Positions 10,658-20,155 of a stretch of DNA of 64,000 bases are shown here, piece after piece (the stretch's first letter is position 1; the number at the start of each line of letters is the position of its first letter). The position numbers and the translations under genes were made by a program. Origin of the DNA: Streptomyces sp. NBC_01429 (GTDB taxonomy: Bacteria > Actinomycetota > Actinomycetes > Streptomycetales > Streptomycetaceae); assembly GCF_036231945.1 (NCBI RefSeq), contig NZ_CP109599.1, forward strand, positions 1,892,501 to 1,956,500, read 5' to 3'. Below the pieces are notes generated by a model. That model saw nothing but the letters and a program-made list of their open reading frames with translations, was not told the origin of the DNA and searched no databases.

Positions 10658-12166
10658 TCAGGAGGTCAGCGCGCGGATCGAGTGGTAGACGTCGAAGACC
10701 GCGAGGCACAGCGGTACGAGCGTCAGCAGCACGAAGGCTTCCGCGATCTCCAGGAAGCGGCCCCAGAAGGGGGTCACGCCCTTGCGCGGCACGATCAGTC
10801 CGATGGCGGTGATCAGCGCGGCCACGGCGGCGACCGCGGTGGTCAGCCAGATCGTACGGATGTCGAGCGCGGCGCCGTCGCCCCTGAGCGCGTCGTGCAT
10901 CAGGGCCACGGGCGGGTTGAGGCACAGGCCGAGGACGAGCAGCACCAGCGCGCCGAGGCCCGCCGCCAGGGCGCAGCCGACCTGGGCGGTGTAGCGGAAG
11001 AGGTACGCGCGCATCAGCATGGCGACGCCGGTGGCGAGGGCGAGCAACTGCCCCCAGACGCCGTCGGAGAATCCGAGCACCGCGGCGGCGCCCACCGCGA
11101 CGAGCGCGCAGCCGCCGACCAGGCCGACCAGCAGCTCGTGTCCGCGCCGGGCGCGGGCGGCGACGCGTTCGGCGTCGATCGGTTCCTGGGGCGCGGGCTC
11201 CTCGGCCCCGTACCCGCCGACGGCAGAGCGCGGGGGTTCGAAGCCGATGGGCAGCCGGGCGAAGCGGGTGGAGAGGCCGGGCAGGAAGGCGAGCGCGCCG
11301 ACGGCGAGGGGCGCGCAGACCGCGGCGGTCTCGGCGGGCTCCATGCCGGTGATGATCGCGACGAAGGTCACCAGCACGCCGATGGCGGCGGCGAGGACGA
11401 AGGCGACGAAGGGGCCGTCGCCGCCGGGCGCGGCGATGGTGAGGATCACCGAGGCGACCAGCACGGCGACACAGGCCAGCAGGAACTGGAGCCGGCCGAT
11501 GCCCTCCCCCGCTGCCAGCGGCAGCAGTCCGGCGCCGGCGACCGCGAGGTTGGCCAGTGAGCCGATGCCCAGGGCGACGGCCGAGGCCCGGTCGTCGTAC
11601 ACCCGGGCCCGTGCGCCCGCGAGGGCGAGCAGCAGGACGCCGACGACGGCGGCCAGGATGCCGGGCAGGCCGTGCATGTCGTGCCGGGGGTCGGCGGTCC
11701 ACAGGACGAAGGCGACCAGCGACAGCAGGACCGACCCGCCGAAGAGTCCGGCGCCGCGCGTCAGGCTGTCGGTCCACAGCGTGCGGTCGCGGGCGACGGC
11801 GGAGGCGACGGCGTCGGAGACGTCGTCGAAGACCGCCGGGGGCAGTGACTCGGCGAAGGGCCGCAGCGAGAACAGCTCGCCGTCGAGGATGCGCTGCGCG
11901 GCCAGGGACCGCGCGCCGTCGAGCACGGTGCCGTCGCGGCGCACCAGGTGGTAGCCGACCGGGGCGCCCTCGGCGGGGCTCTGTCCCGACAGCCGGAGGA
12001 TCTCCGGGTAGAGGTCGGCGACGGGGATGTCCTCGGGCAACGCCACGTCGACGCGACTGTCCGGCGCGACGACCGTGACCCGGCAGAACCCGGTGCCGCC
12101 GCGGGGCGGGGCGGCCGGGCCCGTGTGCCGGGCTTCGGAGACCGCCGCTGGGGCCGTCATACTCAC
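10658..12166 (-). CDS. eccD: Type VII secretion membrane protein EccD
   Basis: Forms the polytopic channel part of the ESX inner-membrane complex. 502 residues. An N-terminal ubiquitin-like (YukD-type) domain (about 20-105, FCRVTVVAPDSRVDVALPED) is followed by about eleven hydrophobic helices from residue ~135 to the end. The GTG at 12166 is preferred because AGGGG lies nine bases upstream; an ATG at 12160 is possible. The open frame runs on to 12505 without a stop, but that extension is Arg/Gly/Pro-rich and unlike EccD. It is divergent from eccC across a 467-base region carrying tandem repeats. Confidence 0.9.
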   Translation of the reverse strand: MSMTAPAAVSEARHTGPAAPPRGGTGFCRVTVVAPDSRVDVALPEDIPVADLYPEILRLSGQSPAEGAPVGYHLVRRDGTVLDGARSLAAQRILDGELFSLRPFAESLPPAVFDDVSDAVASAVARDRTLWTDSLTRGAGLFGGSVLLSLVAFVLWTADPRHDMHGLPGILAAVVGVLLLALAGARARVYDDRASAVALGIGSLANLAVAGAGLLPLAAGEGIGRLQFLLACVAVLVASVILTIAAPGGDGPFVAFVLAAAIGVLVTFVAIITGMEPAETAAVCAPLAVGALAFLPGLSTRFARLPIGFEPPRSAVGGYGAEEPAPQEPIDAERVAARARRGHELLVGLVGGCALVAVGAAAVLGFSDGVWGQLLALATGVAMLMRAYLFRYTAQVGCALAAGLGALVLLVLGLCLNPPVALMHDALRGDGAALDIRTIWLTTAVAAVAALITAIGLIVPRKGVTPFWGRFLEIAEAFVLLTLVPLCLAVFDVYHSIRALTS

Positions 12167-12633
12167 CTGCTGTTTCCCCTCGTGGTTCTTGCGATGTTCT
12201 TGCGGTGTTCGGTGTCCCTGATGTGCGCGCGTGTCCGGCCGTCCCGTCTCCGGTGGTCCGTCACGCGCGTATCCGGTACGTGCGGGTGATGTGTGCGTGC
12301 CGTGTGCCGTACGCGTACGTCCCATGTCCCGTACGTACGCCGACGGGTCCCACCGCACGGTGCCGTCCTGTTGGACGGTGTGCCGCCGGGGCGCCTCCCG
12401 TCCGCCTTCCGGCCGCTTCCTCTCCGCGCCTCCGTCCGCTTCCTGTCCGCGTCCTGTCCGCTTCCCGAATGTCCCTCCGTTTTGCGGTAGTTCATCGGCG
12501 AGCAAACACGTCGCGCCACCCTACCGCCACGCCCTTTCCTCCCGCGCAAGTAGGATCCCTCCCCGCGGATGGAACCCGTCGCCACGGGGGCGCCGATAGG
12601 AACATTTCCATCCGGCAAGGGAATTGGTGAGCA
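12167..12633. promoter_or_regulatory. Divergent eccD/eccC control region (467 bases, no gene)
   Basis: Shared upstream region of two core secretion genes. It contains six degenerate 11-bp tandem repeats (12400-12466) and clusters of GTAC/CGTACG words around 12305-12345. The ribosome site of eccC lies at the right end. I could not assign -10/-35 boxes with confidence. Confidence 0.5.
12400..12466. repeat. Six 11-bp degenerate tandem repeats
   Basis: Consensus GTCCGCKTCCT. Units start at 12400, 12411, 12422 (12 bp), 12434, 12445 and 12456; the last three are GTCCGCTTCCT, GTCCGCGTCCT and GTCCGCTTCCC. On the eccD transcript strand the array is purine-rich. The 11-bp phase is close to one helical turn, which would suit a repeated protein-binding site. 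Confidence 0.7.
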
Positions 12634-15600
12634 GTGAGTCAGATCGTCGTCAAGCGCCCACCACGGGCCCTACCCGCCGAAGTTCCCGCGGATCACGTGC
12701 AGTTGCAATCCCCTCCCGAGCTGCCGCGCGGGCAGCAGGAGGGGGCGATGATGCAGCTGCTGCCGATGCTGGGCATGGGCGGCTCGGTCGTCTTCTTCTT
12801 CATGACGCCGAATCCGATCATGCGGATCATGGGCATGGTGATGATCGCCTCGACGGTCGCCATGGCCATCGCGATGCTGGTCCGCCACCGGCGCGGCAGC
12901 CAGGGTCAGCTCGCCGACATGCGGCGCGACTATCTCAAGTACCTGACGCAGACCAGGCGCTCCGTGCTGAGGACGGCGCATCTCCAGCGCGACGCGCAGT
13001 TCTATCTGCATCCGTCGCCCGAGCAGCTGTGGGCGCTGGTCGCCGAGGGCAGCCGGGTCTGGGAGCGGCGCGCGGCCGACGACGACTTCGGGCAGGTGCG
13101 GATCGGGCTGGGCAGTCAGCAGCTCGCGACCCCGCTCGTCGCGCCCGAGACCGCGCCCGTTGACGAGCTGGAACCGCTCACCGCGGGGGCGATGCAGCAG
13201 TTCATCATGGCGCACAGCACCCTCGACGGGCTGCCGATGGCCATCTCGCTGCGGGCCTTCTACCACCTGACCGTCAGCGGCGAGCCGCGGTGCGTGCGCT
13301 CCACCGCCCGCGCGATGGTCGGCTCGCTGGTCTCGATGCACTCGCCGGAGGATCTGGTCGTCGCCGTGGTCGCCGGGCGCGAGGCGGCGCCGCGCTGGGA
13401 GTGGGCGAAGTGGCTGCCGCACGCCCAGGCGCGGGGCAACGGTGACGGCGCGGGCAGCCGGCGTCTGATCACCACGGACGTGCTGGAGCTGGAGGAGCTG
13501 CTCGCCGAGCGGCTGGAGGGCCGGCCGCGTTTCCAGGGGGGCGGTCATCCGCTGCTGGACCAGCCGCACATCGTGGTGGTGCTCGACGGCCAGTCCGTAC
13601 CTCCCATGTCGGTGTTCGCCGCCGCCGAGGGGCTTCAGGGCGTGACGGTCATCGAGGTCGTACCCGGCGAGGCGCAGGGGGCGCGTGGCGGTCTGTCCGT
13701 GGTCGTGCACCCCGATTCGCTGCAACTGGAGTCCGGGCACGGCCTGGTGTACGACGGGGTGCCCGACCAGCTCAGCGAGGAGGCGGCCGAGGCGCTCGCC
13801 CGGCAGCTCGCCCCGCTCCGGGTGGCCTCGGGCGGTGACGACGACGAACCGCTGCTCGCCAATCTGGACTTCACCGATCTGCTGAATCTGGGCGACGCGG
13901 CCTCCGTCGATGTCACGCGTACCTGGCGGCCCCGCTCGCAGGCCGAGCGGCTGCGGGTGCCCATCGGGGTCGGCGAGGACGGCGCTCCGGTGATGCTGGA
14001 CCTGAAGGAGGCGGCGCAGGAGGGCATGGGGCCGCACGGTCTGTGCGTGGGAGCGACCGGTTCCGGAAAGTCGGAGCTGCTGCGCACGCTGGTGCTGGGG
14101 CTCGCGGTCACCCATTCGTCGGAGACCCTCAACTTCGTACTCGCGGACTTCAAGGGCGGCGCGACCTTCGCCGGGATGTCCCAGATGCCGCACGTCGCCG
14201 CGGTGATCACCAACCTGGCCGACGATCTGACGCTGGTGGACCGCATGGGCGACTCCATCCGCGGTGAACTCAACCGGCGCCAGGAGATGCTGCGCGACGC
14301 GGGCAACTACGCCAACATCCACGACTACGAGAAGGCGCGCGCGGCGGGCGCCCCGTTGCAGCCGATTCCTTCCCTCGTGCTGGTCATCGACGAGTTCAGC
14401 GAACTGCTCACCGCGATGCCGGACTTCATCGAGATGTTCGTGCAGATCGGTCGTATCGGCCGGTCGCTGGGCGTGCATCTGCTGCTGGCCTCGCAGCGGC
14501 TGGAGGAGGGCCGGCTGCGCGGTCTGGAGACGTATCTGTCGTACCGGGTCGGTCTGCGGACGTTCTCGGCGGCCGAGTCGCGGGCGGCCATCGGGGTCCC
14601 CGACGCCTACCAGCTGCCCAACGTCCCCGGTTCCGGGTATCTGAAGTTCGGTACGGACGAGATGGTCCGGTTCAAGGCGGCGTACGTCTCCGGGGTGTAC
14701 CGGACCGGGACGCAGCAGAGCGCCGGGGCGGGCGGACCGCTGCCGGTGGACCGCAGGCCCGTCCCCTTCACGGCCGCTCCGGTGCCCGTGCGGTACGTGG
14801 AGCCGGCCGCCGGTTCCCGCGTGCCGGAGGGGCGCCCGGCGGAGGACGACGCGCTGGCCGACTCCGTGCTCGACGTGATCGTGCGCCGGCTCGAAGGGCG
14901 CGGCGCCGAGGCCCACCAGGTGTGGCTGCCCCCGCTGGACAATCCGCCGGCCATGGACGAGCTGCTGCCGGGACTGGCGGGGGTGCCCGGCCGTGGGCTG
15001 ACCCAGCCGGGCTTCGAGGGGGCGGGACGTCTGGTCGTACCGCTGGGTGTGGTCGACAAGCCTTTCGAGCAGCGCCGCGACACGCTGTACCGGGACTTCT
15101 CCGGAGCGGCGGGCCATATGCAGATCGTCGGCGGCCCGCAGTCCGGCAAGTCCACACTGCTGCGCACCATCGTGTCGGCGTTCGCGCTGACGCACACCCC
15201 GCAGGAGGTGCAGTTCTACGGTCTCGACTTCGGCGGCGGCGGGCTGTCCTCGATCTCCGGGCTGCCGCACGTCGGCGGCATCGCCTCACGCCTCGACCCC
15301 GAGCGGGTACGGCGTACGGTCGCCGAGGTCTACGGCGTGCTGGCGCGGCGCGAGGAGTACTTCCGCACCTCGGGCATCGACTCCATCGCCACCTACCGCA
15401 GGCTGCGGGCGCGCGGTGACATCTCGATGACCGAGCAGCCGTGGGGCGACGTGTTCCTGCTCGTCGACGGCTGGGGCAACTTCCGTACGGACTACGAGGG
15501 TCTGGAACAGGCCGTCGTGGACATGGCGTCACGCGGGCTGGGCTACGGCATCCATGTGATCCTCACGGCCTCGCGCTCGATGGAGGTCCGCGCGAATCTC

Positions 15601-16608
15601 AAGGACCATCTGATGAACCGGCTGGAGCTGCGGCTCGGCGACACCATGGACTCGGAGCTGGACCGCAAGGTCGCGGTCAATGTCCCGTCGGGCGTGCCGG
15701 GACGCGGTCTGACCCCGGAGAAGCTGCACTTCATGGCGGCGGTGCCGAGGATCGACAGCATCAACTCCGACAGCGACCTGTCGGAGGCAACGGCCGCGAT
15801 GACCCAGGAGGTGTCGCGGCACTGGACCGCGCCCGGAGCCCCCGCCGTACGGCTGCTGCCGCGCGAGCTGCCGGCCTCCGACCTGCCCGCGGGTTCGGCG
15901 TACCCGCAGCGCGGAGTCGCCTTCGGTATCGACGAGAACAACCTGGAGCCGGTCTTCCTCAACTTCGATCAGGACCCGTTCCTGCTGGTCTTCGGCGAGA
16001 GCGAGTCCGGCAAGTCCAACCTGCTGCGACTGCTCATCAAGCAGCTGACCGAGCGGTACGAGGGCGACGTCTGCAAGCTCTTCGTGATCGACAACCGGCG
16101 CGCCCTGCTGGACGCCACCCCGGCCTCGCACCTGGCCGAGTACATCCCCATGTCCAACAACATGGAACACCACATGGACGCGCTGGCCGACCTGATGCGG
16201 CGCCGTACGCCTTCGGAGACGGTCACGGCACAGGAGCTGCGGGACCGCAGCTGGTGGCGCGGCCCGACGGTGTACGTCGTCATCGACGACTACGACCTGG
16301 TCTCCACCTCCAGCGGCAACCCGCTGTCCGGCCTCACGGAACTGCTCCCCTTCGCCCGTGACGTCGGCGTCCGCTTCATCATCGCCCGCAACACGGCGGG
16401 CGCGAGCAGGTCCGCGTACGAGTCCTTCATGCAGCGCCTCCAGGAACTGGGCGCCCAGGCCCTCATCCTGTCGGGCGACCCCAACGAGGGCGCGATCTTC
16501 GGCAACGCCCGTCCCCGCCCGATGCCGACGGGCCGAGGCGTCTTCGTCTCCCGGCGCCGCGGCAATCCGCTGGTACAGACGGGGCTGCTGCCGGCCGAGC
16601 ACCACTGA
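12634..16608 (+). CDS. eccC: Type VII secretion ATPase EccC (fused EccCa/EccCb)
   Basis: FtsK/SpoIIIE-type motor that recognises substrates and powers ESX secretion. 1324 residues. Two N-terminal transmembrane helices (about 38-85) are followed by three P-loop domains: GATGSGKS (from residue 473) with LVLVIDEFSELL; GGPQSGKS (from 833) with VFLLVDGWGNF; and GESESGKS (from 1121) with VYVVIDDYDLV. All three Walker A motifs keep Lys and Ser. Mycobacteria often split this protein into EccCa and EccCb; here it is one chain. The GTG at 12634 (MSQIVVKRPPRALP) is the family start. Confidence 0.96.
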   Translation: MSQIVVKRPPRALPAEVPADHVQLQSPPELPRGQQEGAMMQLLPMLGMGGSVVFFFMTPNPIMRIMGMVMIASTVAMAIAMLVRHRRGSQGQLADMRRDYLKYLTQTRRSVLRTAHLQRDAQFYLHPSPEQLWALVAEGSRVWERRAADDDFGQVRIGLGSQQLATPLVAPETAPVDELEPLTAGAMQQFIMAHSTLDGLPMAISLRAFYHLTVSGEPRCVRSTARAMVGSLVSMHSPEDLVVAVVAGREAAPRWEWAKWLPHAQARGNGDGAGSRRLITTDVLELEELLAERLEGRPRFQGGGHPLLDQPHIVVVLDGQSVPPMSVFAAAEGLQGVTVIEVVPGEAQGARGGLSVVVHPDSLQLESGHGLVYDGVPDQLSEEAAEALARQLAPLRVASGGDDDEPLLANLDFTDLLNLGDAASVDVTRTWRPRSQAERLRVPIGVGEDGAPVMLDLKEAAQEGMGPHGLCVGATGSGKSELLRTLVLGLAVTHSSETLNFVLADFKGGATFAGMSQMPHVAAVITNLADDLTLVDRMGDSIRGELNRRQEMLRDAGNYANIHDYEKARAAGAPLQPIPSLVLVIDEFSELLTAMPDFIEMFVQIGRIGRSLGVHLLLASQRLEEGRLRGLETYLSYRVGLRTFSAAESRAAIGVPDAYQLPNVPGSGYLKFGTDEMVRFKAAYVSGVYRTGTQQSAGAGGPLPVDRRPVPFTAAPVPVRYVEPAAGSRVPEGRPAEDDALADSVLDVIVRRLEGRGAEAHQVWLPPLDNPPAMDELLPGLAGVPGRGLTQPGFEGAGRLVVPLGVVDKPFEQRRDTLYRDFSGAAGHMQIVGGPQSGKSTLLRTIVSAFALTHTPQEVQFYGLDFGGGGLSSISGLPHVGGIASRLDPERVRRTVAEVYGVLARREEYFRTSGIDSIATYRRLRARGDISMTEQPWGDVFLLVDGWGNFRTDYEGLEQAVVDMASRGLGYGIHVILTASRSMEVRANLKDHLMNRLELRLGDTMDSELDRKVAVNVPSGVPGRGLTPEKLHFMAAVPRIDSINSDSDLSEATAAMTQEVSRHWTAPGAPAVRLLPRELPASDLPAGSAYPQRGVAFGIDENNLEPVFLNFDQDPFLLVFGESESGKSNLLRLLIKQLTERYEGDVCKLFVIDNRRALLDATPASHLAEYIPMSNNMEHHMDALADLMRRRTPSETVTAQELRDRSWWRGPTVYVVIDDYDLVSTSSGNPLSGLTELLPFARDVGVRFIIARNTAGASRSAYESFMQRLQELGAQALILSGDPNEGAIFGNARPRPMPTGRGVFVSRRRGNPLVQTGLLPAEHH

Positions 16609-16645
16609 TTCGGATATCGGCGCAGATCGCAGAAATCGTAAAAGT

Positions 16646-16688
16646 TGTGGAGTGTGTGCGGTGGCATTGCCGTCGCACACACTCCACA
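16646..16688 (+). terminator. Perfect 15-bp hairpin after eccC
   Basis: 16646-16660 is the exact reverse complement of 16674-16688, with a 13-base loop. It lies 38 bases past the eccC stop and upstream of the next gene, so eccC and the 16804 gene may be separate transcripts or differentially expressed. Confidence 0.7.
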
Positions 16689-16803
16689 GCTGTTCAGGGC
16701 CTGTTGCCGCATTCGGGCCGCGTCCGCACGTGGCCGGACGCATTGTTAAATTGACCGTCAGCGCAGTTATCGCGACGCGCCAACGGGGGAAGGACCCATA
16801 CGG

Positions 16804-17253
16804 ATGGCATGGGACGAGTGGGAACAGCTGAAGGCCGCTGCGGCCGAAAGACAGTCCACACATATGAGGCTGAATCAGGCCGAAGGCTCCACGGCCGGCG
16901 GCGGAGGCGCCGACGGCGACCTCAAGGTCAACCAGGCGGATCTGGCCGCGGTGGGAAACAGCGCCTTCGAACTCTTCGAGGATCTGGGGCGCTACGGCCG
17001 TGACGCCTGGTCGAGCAGCCAGAGCGCTGCCAAGGATCTCACGACGCAGGGATTCAAGCTCGGTGGCGGACTGCACCATGTGCAGGAGCAGTGGGAAAAG
17101 CAGCTCCAGTCGCTGCTGGACGCCTGCGGGCACATTTCCAACCACATGAACTTCACTCAGAAGACTCATCGGAGCGACGATCGGGCCGTCGTCGCCACCG
17201 TCAGCAGCATCGCCCTGCTCGACGATGGATTCAGCGAGAGGGCGCAGTCCTGA
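16804..17253 (+). CDS. ESX-locus helical protein, candidate WXG100-like partner
   Basis: 149 residues, no signal peptide or membrane helix. It is helical and Gln/Ala-rich, with a disordered Gly stretch (about 30-38) and then a long helix pair (LAAVGNSAFELFEDLGRYGR, then GLHHVQEQWEKQLQSLLDAC). The size and two-helix pattern resemble WXG100-superfamily proteins, but no clean W-x-G hairpin is present. The ATG at 16804 follows GGAAGGA. It overlaps the next gene by one base (TGATG), so the two products are likely made together and may interact, as Esx-type partners or chaperones do. Function is inferred from context only. Confidence 0.75.
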   Translation: MAWDEWEQLKAAAAERQSTHMRLNQAEGSTAGGGGADGDLKVNQADLAAVGNSAFELFEDLGRYGRDAWSSSQSAAKDLTTQGFKLGGGLHHVQEQWEKQLQSLLDACGHISNHMNFTQKTHRSDDRAVVATVSSIALLDDGFSERAQS

Positions 17254-19337
17254 TGAACATGGAGCAGCTGGTCCACGGAAACTTCGCGACGCTCGACACC
17301 ACGATCGCCGACTGGTCGACGGTCATCAACAGCCTCACAAAGCTCGAAAAAGACGCCCGCGAGGACATGAAGCGCAAGGCGGACAAGGCTAATTGGGAGG
17401 GTGTCAACGCCACCGTCTCCCGAGAGTTCATCGACAAGACGGCGGGTGAGTTCGCGGACGCCCTTACTCAGGCGACCACCATCCACGACATCCTCAAGGA
17501 CACCCGCGATGAACTCGTCGGCTTCCGGGATGAACTGAAGGAGACCATCGAGCGGGCCCGCAAGAAGAACCTCACGGTGACGAGCACGACCGGCGGCGGA
17601 TTCACCGTCACCATGCTCATCCACCCCGACCGCGCCGCCAAGGGCACCGAGGTGGCCCAGCACTCCCAGCAGGACGTCGACTACCTCAGGGACGACGTCC
17701 AGCGCATACTGAACCGGGCGACCGAGAGCGACACTTCGGCCGACAAGGTGCTGCGCGCCATCGTCGACCAGGCGGACAAGGGTTTCTCGGGTGCCTCGTA
17801 CAGCGACCGGGAGTCCGCCGTGGAAGCGCTGGAAAAAGCGGAAGAAGTCGCGCAGATCATCAAGAAGAAGGGGGACGACATGTCCCCTGCGGAGTTCGAC
17901 AAGGTCAACGCGACACTGGCCTCCTTCGCGAACGATCCGCTGTTCCAGGAGAAGTTCGCCAGCACCCTGGGCGCCCGTGGTGTTCTCGACTTCTGGGCCG
18001 ACATCTCGGATACCTCGGACAACGGAGCGCTGCAGCACACGCGGTTCAACCAGTTCGGGGACCTTCAGAAGAACCTGAGCCTCACGCTCGCCGGAGCGAC
18101 GCACTCCGACAGTCCGAAGATGCAGGACTGGAAGGAGGACATGCTGAAGCTGAGCGGCGAGAACATCCAGGCCCGCGGCACCCAGGTCAAGGGCTTCCAG
18201 ATCATGAGCAACTTGATGAGGGCCGGTGACTACGATGACCGTTTCCTCAACGACTACGGAAAATCGCTGGTAGCCACCGAGAAGAAAATGAAGCTCCCCG
18301 GGAACTTCTGGACCGGTGCGACGAGTAGCCTGACGACGCCGAGGATGAACTTCATGGGCGACGGAGACGGGGACTTCGGGCGGGACCCGATGACCGGTTT
18401 CATGAAGGCCCTGGCCAACAGCCCGGACGCGGCAACCGAGTTCTTCAACTCCAAGGATCCCCAGGACAACGCCGAGTGGGTCCTCAAGGAACGACGCTCC
18501 TTCGACGACGGCCCGCCGAACAGCGGCCCGAACGCGGCCCTGGAGGCAACGGGCAAGGCGATGTTCGCGGCGACTTCGGGCATCAGCGACCCCGAGGATC
18601 CGAACGCGAAGTTCGTCCAGCACACCGATGAGCACCTGGAAGCCCTCAAGCGCTCGGTGAACCTGCTCGCGGAGACGGGTAACGACTTCCCGCCCGAGAT
18701 GCGCAAGAGCATGGCATGGGCCCTAGGTAACCACGGCGACACGGTACACAAGGCCATGAGTTCCCCACTCGGATCCACCGAGATGAACGATAGAGATCTC
18801 CTGGAGGTGAGCAAGCAGATATCCAGAAATCAAGATTCCTACAATCTTCTCAACGAGCAAATGAACTATGCCATGATAGCGGAAATCAACAGCGAGAAAG
18901 ACCATCCCGAAGATAGCCTGCATAATACTGGACGCACGGTCGGCTTCCTCGAAGAGGCTCGAAAGTTGACCATCAACGCCGACGAAGACAAAGACCTTCG
19001 CGACGTTTCATGGAAGCAGCGCTGGGCCTATCATGTAGTTGGCGGGGCGCTTACCCCATTCACAGACATCGGGCAGCGAGGAATAGACGCCATCACCGCA
19101 AAATGGGCTGAAGACGAGGGCAACAGAATAAGTAGTGAGTCGTCAGACACTCGTTACGCCAATTACTCCAAGAGAAACCTTCAGTTGGAATCCTTGGCGG
19201 ACGCATGGTATCGAGAAAACTCCCAATGGACCGATGGCCGTGATGGCTATTCCAGTGATGTAGGCGTATATGCTCAGATTAGAGACGCAGCCGACCACGG
19301 AAATAATAAGGCCGACGGAACCGGAGGAGAGCGATGA
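17253..19337 (+). CDS. Large ESX-locus protein, possible secreted effector
   Basis: 694 residues, charged, helical and without a Sec signal or membrane helix. The N-terminal ~120 residues (MNMEQLVHGNFATLDTTIAD onwards) look like the helical bundle that fronts WXG100/LXG-type substrates. The middle includes FANDPLFQEKFASTLGARGV and DFWADISD, which recalls the actinobacterial DUF6571 family (recollection only). The last ~180 codons are markedly AT-richer than the rest. It starts inside the stop of the 16804 gene and overlaps the following lipoprotein gene by four bases. An effector or toxin role is inference from this layout; no known toxin motif was found. Confidence 0.7.
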   Translation: MNMEQLVHGNFATLDTTIADWSTVINSLTKLEKDAREDMKRKADKANWEGVNATVSREFIDKTAGEFADALTQATTIHDILKDTRDELVGFRDELKETIERARKKNLTVTSTTGGGFTVTMLIHPDRAAKGTEVAQHSQQDVDYLRDDVQRILNRATESDTSADKVLRAIVDQADKGFSGASYSDRESAVEALEKAEEVAQIIKKKGDDMSPAEFDKVNATLASFANDPLFQEKFASTLGARGVLDFWADISDTSDNGALQHTRFNQFGDLQKNLSLTLAGATHSDSPKMQDWKEDMLKLSGENIQARGTQVKGFQIMSNLMRAGDYDDRFLNDYGKSLVATEKKMKLPGNFWTGATSSLTTPRMNFMGDGDGDFGRDPMTGFMKALANSPDAATEFFNSKDPQDNAEWVLKERRSFDDGPPNSGPNAALEATGKAMFAATSGISDPEDPNAKFVQHTDEHLEALKRSVNLLAETGNDFPPEMRKSMAWALGNHGDTVHKAMSSPLGSTEMNDRDLLEVSKQISRNQDSYNLLNEQMNYAMIAEINSEKDHPEDSLHNTGRTVGFLEEARKLTINADEDKDLRDVSWKQRWAYHVVGGALTPFTDIGQRGIDAITAKWAEDEGNRISSESSDTRYANYSKRNLQLESLADAWYRENSQWTDGRDGYSSDVGVYAQIRDAADHGNNKADGTGGER

Positions 19338-19873
19338 CGAAAGGATCACCTTCCCGCGCTGTCGCCCTGTTGACATGCGCGCTCTTGGCGGCCGTTCCGG
19401 CATGCACTAATAAAAAGGATAGATACGTACTGACCGGAGAGATCTGCTCCATTCCCATAAATGTCAAAACACTGTCACCACTACTGCCCGAGGGTAAAGA
19501 AATAAAGGGGCGAACAGGCTCCTTGAGCCACCCATTGAGTTCATGCAAAATCTACGTGGACAAAGAGTTGATCATTTTCATTGAGATAAACCAGATCAAT
19601 AACTACTACGATCCGGAGACCTCAAAAGAATATCGCAAAATCGCACATTCTTCGGTAATTGAAGCACTCCCTTTTGAAGGAAAGGGGGTGGCAGGGGATA
19701 CCGACAGCATAGTAATCGCCAAATGTTCTTCGCCGAAATCCAAGTACGTCATCACGGATGTGACCGTACGCGGAGACTTCAACGAGAAAACGTCCGAACG
19801 GCGACACAACATCGAGTCATTCGCCAGGGAATTCACAGTCGCTACAAAGAAAAAAATAGGGTGCACCTCGTAG
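19334..19873 (+). CDS. Small low-GC lipoprotein, possible immunity or accessory protein
   Basis: 179 residues. A signal peptide with lipobox-like VPAC (C24) follows a basic start MTKGSPSRAV. The mature part is Lys/Ile/Asn-rich with two more cysteines near the centre (SSCKIYV, AKCSSP) and one near the end (GCTS). The coding sequence is unusually AT-rich: my count for line 19621-19680 is 24 G+C of 60, against 46 of 60 for 14461-14520 in eccC. Its ATG overlaps the stop of the 694-residue gene (ATGA). An exported, surface-anchored partner encoded immediately after a large candidate substrate could be an immunity protein; unproven. Confidence 0.68.
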   Translation: MTKGSPSRAVALLTCALLAAVPACTNKKDRYVLTGEICSIPINVKTLSPLLPEGKEIKGRTGSLSHPLSSCKIYVDKELIIFIEINQINNYYDPETSKEYRKIAHSSVIEALPFEGKGVAGDTDSIVIAKCSSPKSKYVITDVTVRGDFNEKTSERRHNIESFAREFTVATKKKIGCTS

Positions 19874-20097
19874 TCTTCATGTTATCTGCGACTCGAAAAA
19901 GCTGTATACACGGTATTCAGCGGGCGATTGCCATAATAACCGGTGCACGGGAACGCACCTCACCGCCTCGTTCGTCTCGACGTACATGAAACTCTCGGCC
20001 GGCGGGAGCACCCTCGGTTGCGAACCCGCCGGCAAAGAGCTTCGTGAGTTAACTTGGCGCACTTCCAAAGCCATCGGCTCATCAGGGCCAGACGGAA

Positions 20098-20126
20098 GGG
20101 TGGGCACCTCCCGCGCGTGCCCACCC
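20098..20126 (-). terminator. Hairpin after the esx pair
   Basis: GGGTGGGCAC (20098-20107) pairs perfectly with GTGCCCACCC (20117-20126). It lies 30 bases past the end of the minus-strand Esx gene, facing the plus-strand lipoprotein gene. Confidence 0.7.
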
Positions 20127-20155
20127 CGGTGTCAAGAGTCCGTAACGCGCATGGC

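Noticed and set aside
12400..12466. CRISPR-like array
   Set aside because: Units are 11 bp without spacers, so not a CRISPR.
12166..12505. N-terminal extension of EccD by about 113 residues
   Set aside because: The open frame has no stop, but it is Arg/Gly/Thr-rich, crosses the tandem repeats, and the ubiquitin-like domain begins just after the chosen GTG.
12634..16608. Fused EccCa-EccCb as a novel fusion
   Set aside because: Single-chain EccC with three ATPase domains is known in several ESX systems.
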